Source: JACDEA01 sp963742585
Lineage (GTDB): Bacteria; Actinomycetota; Acidimicrobiia; Acidimicrobiales; JACDEA01
NCBI GenBank assembly: GCA_963742585.1
Contig: CAVUMI010000009.1
Coordinates: 496,001-560,000 of the forward strand
Reading direction: 5' to 3'
DNA length: 64,000 bases
Shown here: one piece after another, positions 1-8,011 of the stretch
Layout of the letters: every line of letters begins with the position of its first letter
How positions within the stretch are numbered: the first letter of the stretch is position 1
Notes under the pieces: generated by a model
What the model saw: only the letters and a program-made list of their open reading frames with translations
Databases searched by the model: none
What the model was told of the DNA's origin: nothing
Made by a program: the position numbers and the translations under genes

Positions 1-2
1 AG

Positions 3-1197
3 GCGCTCGCGTTCCTGCATGCCCATGGCGTCAGCGACGCCGCGATTCAGAAGGCGGTTGCCGCAGGGACCGTGCACCTGCTCGTCATCGAGCACCTGGC
101 TTCGCCGGGCGCCGCGAAATACACCGAGCTCGAAATCTCCGAGCTCAGCGGGATCGCTCCGGATGACCTTCACCGCTTCTGGCGGGCGCTGGGCTTTCCC
201 GACGTCGCGCCCGACGAGTCGATCTTCACCGACCGCGACTTGGACGTCGCTGATGTCGGTCGCTGGCGCGATCAGTGTCGGTGTTACCAGCTTGGACGTT
301 GCCATCCAGCTCACACGGGTCATCGGCTCGTCGATGGCGCGCATCGCGGAGGCCGAGGTCCAAGCATCGGCCCATCGCGAACCGCCCGAGAGCGCGCGCA
401 TGGCTGAGCTATATGCGCTCACGGCCGGCGGTCCGCTGGGTGGCCTGGGGAACAACTTCGAACTCGTCTGGCGCCGCCACCTCCAGGCGGCGCTGCGCCG
501 TCACACCATGGAGAGCGGCGACGGAGAACACAGCCTGTCGGTCGGCTTCTGCGACTTGGTCGGATTCACCGCGATGAGCCAACAGCTGACCGACGACGAG
601 CTGGCCGCGGTTGTCAGCCGCTTTGAAGAGCTTGCCTACGACACCGTCGCTGCTGGCGGCGGACGCGTGGTGAAGATGATCGGCGACGAAGTGATGTACG
701 TGGTCGAAGACCCGACGGTCGCCGCCCACATTGGCTTGGCGCTGGCCGATGCGTACGCGGGGGAGGAGCAGCTTTCGGACGTGCGGGTGGGAATCGCGCA
801 CGGACCAGTGCTGGGTCGCGAGGGCGACTACTTCGGGCCGGTGGTGAACCTTGCCCATCGCATCGTCAACATCGCCTTCCCTGGCACCGTGGTCGTTTCC
901 ACCGAGGTGGCGGAAGCCATCGACGAGGCCGCCGGCCTCGAAGCCCGGCCGCTGCGCCCGCGCTACCTCAAGGACATCGGCCGAGTGCCCCTCTTCGCGG
1001 TCGCCCGCCCCGGCGAGGCGCTGCCGTCGTGGCGGGCCCGCGCCCGACCACTCGGTCCGCCAGCGATGGAGGTGGCCAAGACCGTTCTGGGGGAACTCGC
1101 CCGGCGCCACATCGAGCGGCGCGCTGCCGCGCAAGAAACCGCTGCCCAGGAAGCCGCGTCCGCGGAGACCGCGTCCGCGGAGGGCGACGTCTCCTAG
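3..1197 (+). CDS. Class III adenylate/guanylate cyclase with N-terminal regulatory domain (5' partial, one frameshift)
   Basis: Makes cyclic nucleotide from NTP in the cytoplasm. The window opens inside the gene. The first ~85 codons (frame of position 3) read like the regulatory domain of Rv1264-type mycobacterial cyclases. A one-base shift at about 255-275 moves to the frame that carries the rest. The catalytic domain shows CDLVGFT (metal Asp), VVKMIGDEV (substrate Lys and second metal Asp) and DYFGPVVNLAHRI with the transition-state Asn and Arg, so it looks active. The tail is Ala/Glu-rich low complexity. The stop codon shares the palindrome CTAG (1194-1197) with the convergent mannosidase stop. 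The frameshift is probably a sequencing indel. Confidence 0.85.
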   Translation, partial: RSRSCMPMASATPRFRRRLPQGPCTCSSSSTWLRRAPRNTPSSKSPSSAGSLRMTFTASGGRWAFPTSRPTSRSSPTATWTSLMSVAGAISVGVTSLDVAIQLTRVIGSSMARIAEAEVQASAHREPPESARMAELYALTAGGPLGGLGNNFELVWRRHLQAALRRHTMESGDGEHSLSVGFCDLVGFTAMSQQLTDDELAAVVSRFEELAYDTVAAGGGRVVKMIGDEVMYVVEDPTVAAHIGLALADAYAGEEQLSDVRVGIAHGPVLGREGDYFGPVVNLAHRIVNIAFPGTVVVSTEVAEAIDEAAGLEARPLRPRYLKDIGRVPLFAVARPGEALPSWRARARPLGPPAMEVAKTVLGELARRHIERRAAAQETAAQEAASAETASAEGDVS

Positions 1198-3824
1198 TCG
1201 GGGATGCGGGCCGTGGCGATGCGCCACGGGGCCAGTTCGAAGGCGCCGTCGAAGGGCTCGAGGGGGCGGCCGCGAAGGTCGACCAGCCAACCGCGGCGTC
1301 CGGCGAGCATCACCTGCGTCGGTTCGGGCCGGGGATTGAACACGCGGAGCTCGAGGCCACCGGCGACTCTCCGCAGCGCCGCGACTTCGGCACCGTCGAC
1401 GTCGAGCGCCGAGCCGGCGCCGGCGCGATCGCCGCCGCCCTCGGCCACCACGACGTCCAGCGGGAGGAAGACATCGTCGACCAGCGCGTACGGATCACGG
1501 TCGCCGACATGGATGGCGTACCGCGCCTCGACCGGACCGATCATCTGGGGACCTTCGAGCGGGATGGGCGGGCCCGCGGGCAAAGGCCGGTAGGCCATCT
1601 CGACCCGCGACAACATGCCGTTGGCGCGCAGCAACGTGAGCGCCAGCGCCCGCCCGTCGTCCACTACCTCATACTCGAGCAGGCCCTCGTGCACGATGGT
1701 GAGGCCGCCGGCGGAAACGAATCGCCGCGACGGGAACGTCGGCAAGCCCCGCTCGGTCGGCCCACCTTCCGCCTCGAGGCCGCGCTCGACGATCGCGTAC
1801 GCACACTCGGCATGCGAGCTGGTGGCAGGCTCGGGCAACGGGAACCATGCCCGCAGCCGGTGGTCCCGCGACGGGTTGTCGAACTGGGTATGGACGCGGA
1901 CGACGTCGTCACCTGCTTGCAGCTCCAGCTCGGTGCGGATGACGACGCGCCGCTCGCCGACACGTGCGCGGGCCTTGTCATCGATGCGCTCGGGCCAGGT
2001 GAACGTGCGGGTCACGGCCAGGCGCGCCCGTAGCGGCCCGGACTCGAGCACGTCGATCGCCACTGCCTCGGGGCGATCGATCACAGAGTCGTTGGTCGGT
2101 GGGGAGTAGTTGTACGTGTCCCCGTGGTCGCCGTCGTCGACCAGGCGGTCGAGGCCGGCCAGCCCGTTGATCGAGAACGTACCGTTCGCCGGATCGACAA
2201 CCACGGTGACCGGGCCGTTGGTCATCGTGGTGTTGTCGACCGACACGGGCGTGACGGACAACGCGGCCGGCGTCCAGCACTGCCAGCCGAAGCCAGGAAC
2301 GGCCTCGGCACGGGCCAGGACCCGACGGCTCGGTGGTTGCTCGATCCGAACCCGCACGGTCATCTCGGGCCGGGCACCGACACGGGCGTACAGGTCGCGC
2401 TTGATCTCCTCGATCATCAACTCCGAGCGGAGCCGGGCGTCGGCCCGCATGACGATGTTGAGACCCTCGTCGGTTTCCTCGATGTCGATTGCATTCACGA
2501 ACGTGTCGTCGCCGATCTGCTGGCTGCGGATCTCACCGAGGATGGCGCGCAGGTCGCCACCCGAGATCGTCACTTCGCCCTGCGACGCGGCGCGCATGCT
2601 CAGCAGTTGCGTGCCCGCGAGGTCGCCCTCGCCCGGTAGCCGAAGCTCGACCAGTCCGCTGCGCGGCCGGGCCGACGCGTTGACCACCACTGGTCCGCCG
2701 TCGGCCATCGACATACCGAGCGCCTCGACGGCCCGCCGGCTCAAGCCGACAGCGATCTCGTCCGCCTCGGCAAAGCGGTGGAGGACGGCGGCGCCGACCT
2801 GATCGATCGAGCACGCGCAGATGCTGTCGTGCGCGGAGTTGCGGATCACCTCGGTCCACGCGATATCCAGAAGCGCACCCGGCCAGCGATCAGGGGCGAC
2901 GAACAGCGCGCTCAGCGGCTCAGCGCGCCGCTCGAGGTTGCGCTCCACGCGTGCCGCCGCTTGCTTCACGTCGACCCGGTTCGACGCCACTCCCATCAGC
3001 AGATTGGCCCGGGCGCTGGAGCGGAGTTCCCCGGTCCAGCTCGGCAAGCCTGCGGTCGGGGCGTCGACGATGTACTCAGCCAGGGATTGGATGACGAGCC
3101 GGTAGTCGTCCTGCAGGTCGTTGGCCTCGGCGACGACCCGGCCCAGCCATGACTGAGGGACCTGGTGGTCGGTGCCGTTCATCCAGAGGATGGGGGAATC
3201 GGCGGCCAAGGAATCACCCAGCTCGACCTCGTGGTCCTTGATCCGCCGGATGAGCGCCTTGGCGTCGTCGGGCATGGCGGCGCCGTTGCCATAACCGTGT
3301 CGCAGGTACTCGGCCCGGACCGACGAGCCGTCGGGCGCGGTCCACTGGAATGCGGTGTTGTCGATCCCGCCGGGAACACCTCGCCATACCACCGTGTGCT
3401 CGAAGCCGGCCTGCCGGAGGATCTGCGGCATCTGCGCGATGTGGCCGAACATGTCGGGGAGGTAGCCGACCGGCATGGCGCCGCCGAAGGCGGTCGCTCG
3501 CTCGAGGCCCTTCTGGAGATTGCGCACGATCGTCTCGCCCGAGACGAGGAACTCGTCCATGAGGATGTACCACGGACCCATGGCCAGCCGGCCGCTTGCG
3601 CTCAGCCGGCGCAGGCGGTCCTCGGCGTCGGGACGGACCGCGATGTAGTCGTCCACGACAGCCATTTGACCGTCGAGCAGAAAGCGCGCGTAGGAGGGGT
3701 CGGCCTCCATCGTCGGGAGGAACTCATCGAGGAGTTCGACGAGCCGCAAGCGGAAGGACTGGAACGACGAGTACCACTCGCGGTCCCAATGGGTGTGGGG
3801 AACGATCGCCACCGTGCGCGCCAT
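1194..3824 (-). CDS. GH38 family alpha-mannosidase
   Basis: Predicted zinc-dependent alpha-mannosidase, 876 aa, hydrolysing alpha-mannosides (bacterial mannosylglycerate or N-glycan-like substrates; specificity not readable). The N-terminal motif HTHWDREW (zinc His/Asp, residues 10-17), YLPDMFGHIAQMP with the nucleophile Asp near residue 124, NGTDHQ near 214 and NSAHDS near 328 are GH38 hallmarks. A long beta-rich C-terminal half follows, as in the family. An upstream in-frame ATG at 4028 exists, but it would run across the divergent gene; the ATG at 3824 begins exactly at the conserved strand MARTVAIVPH and has a TACTCT -10 box six bases before it. No signal peptide, so probably cytoplasmic. 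Confidence 0.92.
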   Translation of the reverse strand: MARTVAIVPHTHWDREWYSSFQSFRLRLVELLDEFLPTMEADPSYARFLLDGQMAVVDDYIAVRPDAEDRLRRLSASGRLAMGPWYILMDEFLVSGETIVRNLQKGLERATAFGGAMPVGYLPDMFGHIAQMPQILRQAGFEHTVVWRGVPGGIDNTAFQWTAPDGSSVRAEYLRHGYGNGAAMPDDAKALIRRIKDHEVELGDSLAADSPILWMNGTDHQVPQSWLGRVVAEANDLQDDYRLVIQSLAEYIVDAPTAGLPSWTGELRSSARANLLMGVASNRVDVKQAAARVERNLERRAEPLSALFVAPDRWPGALLDIAWTEVIRNSAHDSICACSIDQVGAAVLHRFAEADEIAVGLSRRAVEALGMSMADGGPVVVNASARPRSGLVELRLPGEGDLAGTQLLSMRAASQGEVTISGGDLRAILGEIRSQQIGDDTFVNAIDIEETDEGLNIVMRADARLRSELMIEEIKRDLYARVGARPEMTVRVRIEQPPSRRVLARAEAVPGFGWQCWTPAALSVTPVSVDNTTMTNGPVTVVVDPANGTFSINGLAGLDRLVDDGDHGDTYNYSPPTNDSVIDRPEAVAIDVLESGPLRARLAVTRTFTWPERIDDKARARVGERRVVIRTELELQAGDDVVRVHTQFDNPSRDHRLRAWFPLPEPATSSHAECAYAIVERGLEAEGGPTERGLPTFPSRRFVSAGGLTIVHEGLLEYEVVDDGRALALTLLRANGMLSRVEMAYRPLPAGPPIPLEGPQMIGPVEARYAIHVGDRDPYALVDDVFLPLDVVVAEGGGDRAGAGSALDVDGAEVAALRRVAGGLELRVFNPRPEPTQVMLAGRRGWLVDLRGRPLEPFDGAFELAPWRIATARIPD

Positions 3825-3830
3825 GAACCG

Positions 3831-3836
3831 AGAGTA
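3831..3836 (-). promoter_or_regulatory. -10 box of leaderless promoter for the mannosidase gene
   Basis: TACTCT on the minus strand, six bases before the ATG at 3824. Placement predicts transcription starting at or next to the start codon, with no room for a ribosome binding site. It lies in the 39-bp gap between two divergent genes. Confidence 0.5.
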
Positions 3837-3863
3837 CGTCGCAGCGCTAGCTTGCGGCTCAAC

Positions 3864-4928
3864 ATGTGCGACTGCTTGCTGGCGCTGCCGCCGGCGACGG
3901 AGTCGGGCCGGGCGCTGTTTGCGAAGAACTCGGACCGTCCTCCGGCCGAGGCGCAGGTGATCGAGTGGCTGCCGCCGCGGCGCGACCACGCGCCGACGCG
4001 CGCGACCCACATCGAGGTGAGCCCGCACCCGAGGAGCACGCTCGGTGTTCTGGCTTCACGCCCGAGCTGGATGTGGGGTGTCGAGCATGGTGTCAACGAA
4101 GCCGGGGTCGCCATCGGAAACGCAACCATCTACACGACGCTGGATCCGCGGACGGCGGCAGCGGCGCTGACCGGGATGGACCTCGTCAGGCTCGGGCTCG
4201 AGCGGGGTACGACCGCGGCTAGCGCGGTCGATGTGATCATCGGCCTGCTCGAGACCTACGGCCAGGGGGGATCCGGCTACGAGCACACCGACCACCCGTA
4301 CTGGTCCTCGTTTCTCGTTGCCGATGCCGCCCAAGGCTTTGTGCTCGAGACGTCGGGCCGGGCCTGGGCGAGTGAGCAGGTCGGTCGCACGCGGGCTACG
4401 TCGAACCGCACGACGATCTTCGAGTTCGACGCCGCGCACCGTCATCCCGGCCAGCCGGTGGAGACGCTCGTCGACCCTCGATGGCAGGCCAGCCAGCGAG
4501 CGCTCGCCGCGGAGCCGCTTGCCATTGGAGATCTCAAGGCCCACCTGCGAAGCCACGTCGGCCAGGATGGCTACTCGGTGTGCATGCACGTACCGCCGAG
4601 CGAGACGGAGCGCAGCGGAGTCGAGACCGGGGGGGTGGAGGATCAGGCGACGACGGCGTCGCTGGTCGCCGAACTGCCCCAATCGGGGCGCCCGCTCGCG
4701 CATCTGCTGCTGGGCTGGCCGTGTCGCTCGGTGTACGTGCCGCTGTACGTAGGCCGCGACATTGGCACGCCGGAAACGTGGCGGCGTTTCCTCAACCTGC
4801 GGCCGTCGCACCGTCGGAGCCTCGATGAACTCGAGCGCGACCTCCTCGCCGACGCGTCCGACGACGACGAGTGGGCTGCGGAGGCTTGGCGGCGCGTCGA
4901 TAGCGTGCTGACCTCGCTCGGCGTCTAG
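3864..4928 (+). CDS. Secernin/C69-family peptidase-like N-terminal nucleophile hydrolase
   Basis: 354 aa. The start MCDCLLALPPATESGR places Cys2 as the expected N-terminal nucleophile once Met is removed, as in secernins and C69 dipeptidases, and KNSDRP follows as in that family. GVEHGVNEAGVAIGN and the C-terminal YVPLYVG region also fit. Substrate is unknown; an aminopeptidase or amide hydrolase role is inferred from family. A longer in-frame ORF extends upstream, but the ATG at 3864 creates the conserved Met-Cys start. Around residues 245-255 the coding sequence contains a 33-bp repeat (4596-4628) that recurs at 54466-54498 and inserts SETERSGVET into a loop where relatives are shorter. Confidence 0.85.
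   Translation: MCDCLLALPPATESGRALFAKNSDRPPAEAQVIEWLPPRRDHAPTRATHIEVSPHPRSTLGVLASRPSWMWGVEHGVNEAGVAIGNATIYTTLDPRTAAAALTGMDLVRLGLERGTTAASAVDVIIGLLETYGQGGSGYEHTDHPYWSSFLVADAAQGFVLETSGRAWASEQVGRTRATSNRTTIFEFDAAHRHPGQPVETLVDPRWQASQRALAAEPLAIGDLKAHLRSHVGQDGYSVCMHVPPSETERSGVETGGVEDQATTASLVAELPQSGRPLAHLLLGWPCRSVYVPLYVGRDIGTPETWRRFLNLRPSHRRSLDELERDLLADASDDDEWAAEAWRRVDSVLTSLGV
4596..4628 (+). repeat. 33-bp interspersed intragenic repeat, copy A
   Basis: Begins CCGAGCGAGACGGAGCG and ends AGCGGAGTCGAGACC around one variable base. It matches the reverse complement of 54466-54498 at 32 of 33 positions. It lies in frame inside the secernin gene, encoding a Ser/Glu/Arg-rich loop. Confidence 0.75.
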
Positions 4929-4929
4929 T

Positions 4930-4935
4930 TACGCT
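4930..4935 (+). promoter_or_regulatory. -10 box of leaderless promoter for the RpiB-like gene
   Basis: TACGCT, six bases before the GTG at 4942, just after the stop of the upstream gene at 4928. No Shine-Dalgarno is possible in this gap. Confidence 0.45.
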
Positions 4936-4941
4936 TTCGGC

Positions 4942-5349
4942 GTGAGGATCGCGTTCGGTACCGACGAGCACACGCCTCTTGTCGAGGAGATCGTGCGAGC
5001 CCTTGAGTCGGATGGCCACGCCGTCACCACGGTGGCCGACGGCGAGCCGTGGCCCGATGTCGGCCGTGGGGTGGGGGAGGCGGTCGCCGAGGGCCGAGCT
5101 GATCGCGGCGTGGTGTGCTGCTGGACGGGCACCGGTGTGTCGATGGCGGCCAACAAGGTCCCGGGCGTCCGGGCTGCGCTGTGCACCGACGCGGAAACCG
5201 CGCGCGGGGCGCGGCGGTGGAACGACGCCAACGTCCTGGCCATGGGGCTGCGGCTGACGTCACCGGAACTCGCCCGCGCGATGGTCACCGCGTTCCTCGT
5301 GACTGAGGCCGATGAGGACGAACGCGAGCAGTTCGGGAAGCTCAGCTAG
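4942..5349 (+). CDS. RpiB/LacAB family sugar-phosphate isomerase
   Basis: 135 aa, close to the family length of about 150. Predicted to interconvert aldose and ketose phosphates, such as ribose-5-phosphate and ribulose-5-phosphate. The active-site stretch CWTGTGVSMAANKVPG keeps the catalytic Cys and the SxAANKxPGxRAA signature; the usual CGTG is CWTG here. ARRWNDANVLAMG matches the conserved C-terminal HNDANVLxxG motif with Trp for His. It starts with GTG, consistent with the -10 box six bases upstream. It may be an RpiB-like paralogue acting on another sugar, since the signature is relaxed. Confidence 0.82.
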   Translation: MRIAFGTDEHTPLVEEIVRALESDGHAVTTVADGEPWPDVGRGVGEAVAEGRADRGVVCCWTGTGVSMAANKVPGVRAALCTDAETARGARRWNDANVLAMGLRLTSPELARAMVTAFLVTEADEDEREQFGKLS

Positions 5350-5359
5350 GAGAGAGCAC

Positions 5360-5365
5360 TAGCGT
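5360..5365 (+). promoter_or_regulatory. -10 box for the GYD gene
   Basis: TAGCGT, seven bases before the ATG at 5373. Suggests a leaderless transcript independent of the rpiB-like gene. Confidence 0.45.
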
Positions 5366-5372
5366 CACGCCC

Positions 5373-5663
5373 ATGCCGACCTTCATCATGCTGTCGACGT
5401 TGGGCCCGGAAGGTTCAGCGACGATCACCGACCACCCAGAGCGCATCAAAGGGGTGAATGACGAAGTCGAAGCTCTCGGCGTCAAGGTCCTGCACCAGTA
5501 CGCGGTTCTTGGGAACTACGACTTCGTCAACATCCTCGAAGCGCCGGACGAGAGGACCATGGCCAGGGTGGCCATGATGCTGGCGGCGCGAGGCACCCTC
5601 AAGACCCATACGTTGACGGCGATCCCGATCGACGACTTCATCACCGCCATCGGCGGGAGCTAG
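5373..5663 (+). CDS. GYD domain protein
   Basis: 96 aa cytoplasmic protein with the alpha/beta GYD-domain pattern: MPTFIMLSTLGPEG start, then LGNYDFVNILEAPD where the family has GxYDxVxxxEAPD, and a C-terminal RGTLKTHTLTAIP strand. The domain resembles dimeric ferredoxin-like ligand-binding folds; no enzymatic role is established and I infer none. It converges with a 69-aa gene four bases downstream. Confidence 0.8.
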   Translation: MPTFIMLSTLGPEGSATITDHPERIKGVNDEVEALGVKVLHQYAVLGNYDFVNILEAPDERTMARVAMMLAARGTLKTHTLTAIPIDDFITAIGGS

Positions 5664-5667
5664 GGCA

Positions 5668-5877
5668 CTACGCCCACCACAGGCCCTGCTTCTTCTTCTC
5701 AGCCCGAACATCGTCCGCGGGGATGTCGGTGGGCAGCACGCTGCCGTCGGACAGGCGGCGTACGCGATAGCCATCGCCTTCGATGGCTTCGGCGATTTCA
5801 AAGCCCCGCGCCCAGCGCTGGTCGAACCTTCGCCGCACCTCGATCCTCGTCCCCGGCTCTAGAGGAGGCACTGCCAT
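5668..5877 (-). CDS. Small conserved hypothetical protein (69 aa)
   Basis: Short basic/acidic protein. It starts MAVPPLEPGTRIEVRRRF, contains the beta-strand-like stretch GYRVRRLSDGSVLPTDIPADD, and ends KKKQGLWWA. The pattern (EVRRRFDxRWxxGFEI, then RLSDGSVLP) suggests a small SH3- or Tudor-like barrel; no function can be assigned. Its ATG overlaps the selD ATG in the palindrome CATG (5875-5878), so the purine-rich Shine-Dalgarno of selD is also codons 3-6 of this gene. The GTG at codon 3 is an alternative start. Confidence 0.55.
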   Translation of the reverse strand: MAVPPLEPGTRIEVRRRFDQRWARGFEIAEAIEGDGYRVRRLSDGSVLPTDIPADDVRAEKKKQGLWWA

Positions 5878-6856
5878 GAAGCTTACGCAGTGGACATCGT
5901 GCGGCGGCTGTGCCGCGAAGTGGGGCGCCTCCCCACTTGATGCGTTGGTGAAGCGACTGGCCGCTGACGGAGCGTCGAACGGGGCTTTGCTAGTCGGGCT
6001 TGCGCCGTTCGACGACGCTGCGGTCTACCGACTCACCGACGAGGTGGCGTTGGTCTCGACCACCGACTTCTTCCCGCCACTTGTCGACGAGCCCGATGAC
6101 TTCGGCGCGATCGCCGCAGCCAACGCATTGAGCGATGTGTTCGCGATGGGTGGACGACCGGTCCTTGCCCTGAACGTGGCCGCGTTCCCTGAAGCGTTTC
6201 CGCCCGAGACCATCGCCGAGATCTTTGCCGCCGCCGCGGTGGTGGTCGCCGAAGCGGGCGCCGTCGTCGCCGGCGGGCACACCATCCGCTCCGAGGAACC
6301 GATCTTCGGGCTCGCCGTGCAGGGTGTCGTCCATCCGGATCGGGTGTGGACCAAAGCCGGCGCGCGGCCCGGTGACCGCCTCGTTCTGTCGAAGCCGATT
6401 GGCAGCGGCATCGTGCTGGCTGGCGGGACCGATACGCAGAAGAAGGAGGCCATCTTCCGGATGCGGACGCTGAACGCCCGCGCCGCGGCGTCCCTCGCCG
6501 CGCTCGAGGCACCGCCGCATGCGGTCACCGACGTGACTGGCTTTGGCCTTCTCGGTCACGCGTGGGAGATGGCCGACCGCTCCGCGTGCACGCTCGAGCT
6601 CGAGGCCGGCGCGGTGCCTCTCTACGACGGTGCCCTCTCGTTGGCCGAGAGCGGTGTGCGCACCGGTGGCGACGCGCGCAACCGGTCACACCTCGACGGA
6701 CGCGTGACGTCGACGGTCGACGCTTCGTTCGACGCGCTCGGATTCGACCCGCAAACGTCAGGCGGTCTGTTGGCCGCAGTCGAGGGCGCCGCGGTCGATG
6801 GGTTCGTGACGATCGGGCGCGTTGTCGAGGGTCCGGCGCACGTCAAGCTGACGTAG
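5876..6856 (+). CDS. selD: Selenide, water dikinase (selenophosphate synthetase)
   Basis: 326 aa. Makes selenophosphate from selenide and ATP, the Se donor for selenocysteine, selenouridine or Se cofactors. The N-terminal LTQWTSCGGCAAKWG carries the catalytic Cys (C-A-A-K, where E. coli has C-G-C-K) and Lys. STTDFFPPLVDEP, ANALSDVFAMGG, AGGHTIRSEEPIFG and VTDVTGFGLLGHAWEMA are family motifs for ATP/Mg binding. GAGGAGG at 5862-5868 is a strong Shine-Dalgarno that fixes the ATG at 5876; most neighbours lack one. No selA, selB or selenoprotein gene is in the window, so the use of the product cannot be judged here. Confidence 0.93.
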   Translation: MKLTQWTSCGGCAAKWGASPLDALVKRLAADGASNGALLVGLAPFDDAAVYRLTDEVALVSTTDFFPPLVDEPDDFGAIAAANALSDVFAMGGRPVLALNVAAFPEAFPPETIAEIFAAAAVVVAEAGAVVAGGHTIRSEEPIFGLAVQGVVHPDRVWTKAGARPGDRLVLSKPIGSGIVLAGGTDTQKKEAIFRMRTLNARAAASLAALEAPPHAVTDVTGFGLLGHAWEMADRSACTLELEAGAVPLYDGALSLAESGVRTGGDARNRSHLDGRVTSTVDASFDALGFDPQTSGGLLAAVEGAAVDGFVTIGRVVEGPAHVKLT

Positions 6857-6993
6857 CCAGCTGAACGCGCGGCGCCGGCGCCGACGGGGCCGAGACGCTT
6901 GGGCCAGCTGTACCATCACGTCCCATCTTTCCTGGGCAAGCCGCTCGGCAGCGAAGGGAGTCATATGGCAAGGATGCGCCGTGCGCATGGAAC

Positions 6994-7006
6994 CTGCCAT
7001 TGGCAG
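6994..7006. promoter_or_regulatory. Palindromic operator, upstream half (CTGCCA-T-TGGCAG)
   Basis: A perfect 6-1-6 inverted repeat whose right arm contains the -35 TTGGCA. A related palindrome, CTGCCA-A-TGGC, lies at 7030-7040 over the start codon, 36 bp centre to centre. Placement predicts repression or activation of the downstream GlxA-type gene, most simply autoregulation (inference). Confidence 0.55.
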
Positions 7007-7028
7007 AGATGACAACTTCCGCTATAAT
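7000..7028 (+). promoter_or_regulatory. Near-consensus sigma-70-type promoter, leaderless
   Basis: -35 TTGGCA (7000-7005), 17-bp spacer, -10 TATAAT (7023-7028), then seven bases to the ATG at 7036. The predicted transcription start coincides with the start codon. This is the best core promoter in the window. Confidence 0.75.
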
Positions 7029-7035
7029 CCTGCCA

Positions 7036-8005
7036 ATGGCCAAACGTCACCTGGTTGCCACTTTGGTCGGTGAAGGCGTCGCTGAGTTCGAGATGGCGGT
7101 CGCGTGCGAGATCTTCGGTTACGACCGGTCGGCGCTCGCCGGCGGTCGGCCCTGGTACCGCCACGTCCTTGCCGCGGCGGGACCCGACGTTCGCACCATG
7201 CACGGCATGCGCGTCGACGCCGAGCCTGGCCTTGCCGCGCTACGCAAGGCCGACACGATCGTGGTCACGCCGTGGAAGGACTCGCGCGTCGCGGTGCCGG
7301 AAGAGGTTCTCGAGGCATTGCGCGCCGCGCACCGTCGAGGCGCCCGCCTGCTGTCACTGTGCTCGGGGGCGTTCGTGCTCGGCGCCACCGGGCTGCTCGA
7401 CGGTCGGCGGGCTACCACGCACTGGGCCTACGTCGATGAGTTCGCCCGTCGTTTTCCCGAAGTAAAGCTCGATCCCGGCGTGCTCTACGTCGACGAGGGC
7501 GACATCCTCACCGCGGCGGGATCGGCGGCGGCGATCGACCTGTGTCTGCATATCGTGCGGATGGACTACGGCGCGGAGACGGCCAACAACGTCGCCCGTC
7601 GGCTGGTTGTGCCGCCGCATCGCGACGGCGGCCAGGCGCAGTACATCAACCAGCCCATGGCCACGAGCTGTAGTGATGAGGCGTTCGGGCTCGTGCTCGA
7701 CTGGGCGCTCGAGCACCTCGACGAGACGCTCACCGTCGACGACCTGGCCCGACGAGCGGCTATGTCGCCCCGAACGTTCGCCGCGCCGGTTTGGGCAGGT
7801 CACGGGGACGACGCCGCACCAGTGGCTGTTGCATCAGCGCGTGCAGGTCGCCCAGCGGATGCTCGAAACCGGGGCCGATGGTGTCGAGGAGGTGGCCCGC
7901 AGCTGTGGCTTCGGCACGGCATCGGCGCTGCGGGTCCACTTCCAGAGAGTCGTCGGCACGTCGCCGCTGGCCTACCGCCGTACCTTTCAGGAGCAGGCCG
8001 GCTGA
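7036..8005 (+). CDS. GlxA-type transcriptional regulator: DJ-1/PfpI domain plus AraC HTH (one frameshift)
   Basis: DNA-binding regulator of about 322 aa. The N-terminal class I amidotransferase-like (DJ-1/PfpI) domain has LLSLCSGAFVLGATGLLDG with the nucleophile-position Cys near residue 108. The C-terminal AraC domain holds LTVDDLARRAAMSPRTFARRF and EVARSCGFGTASALRVHFQ, the two helix-turn-helix motifs. The reading frame breaks at 7783 inside the first HTH, where removing one G restores RRFGQVTG; an indel error is likely. The ATG at 7036 lies seven bases after TATAAT, and palindromes flank the promoter. It converges with rnhB six bases on. Confidence 0.88.
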
Positions 8006-8011
8006 ACGCTC

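Noticed and set aside
274..282. Sequence GTGTCGGTG, the same as one arm of the 45-bp repeat, near the cyclase frameshift
   Set aside because: Only a single 9-bp arm with no matching CACCGACAC or inner stem; expected by chance in GC-rich DNA.
1029..2033. Long plus-strand ORF of 334 codons opposite the mannosidase gene
   Set aside because: Pure shadow of the GC-rich minus-strand gene; no domain, arginine/glycine-rich composition.
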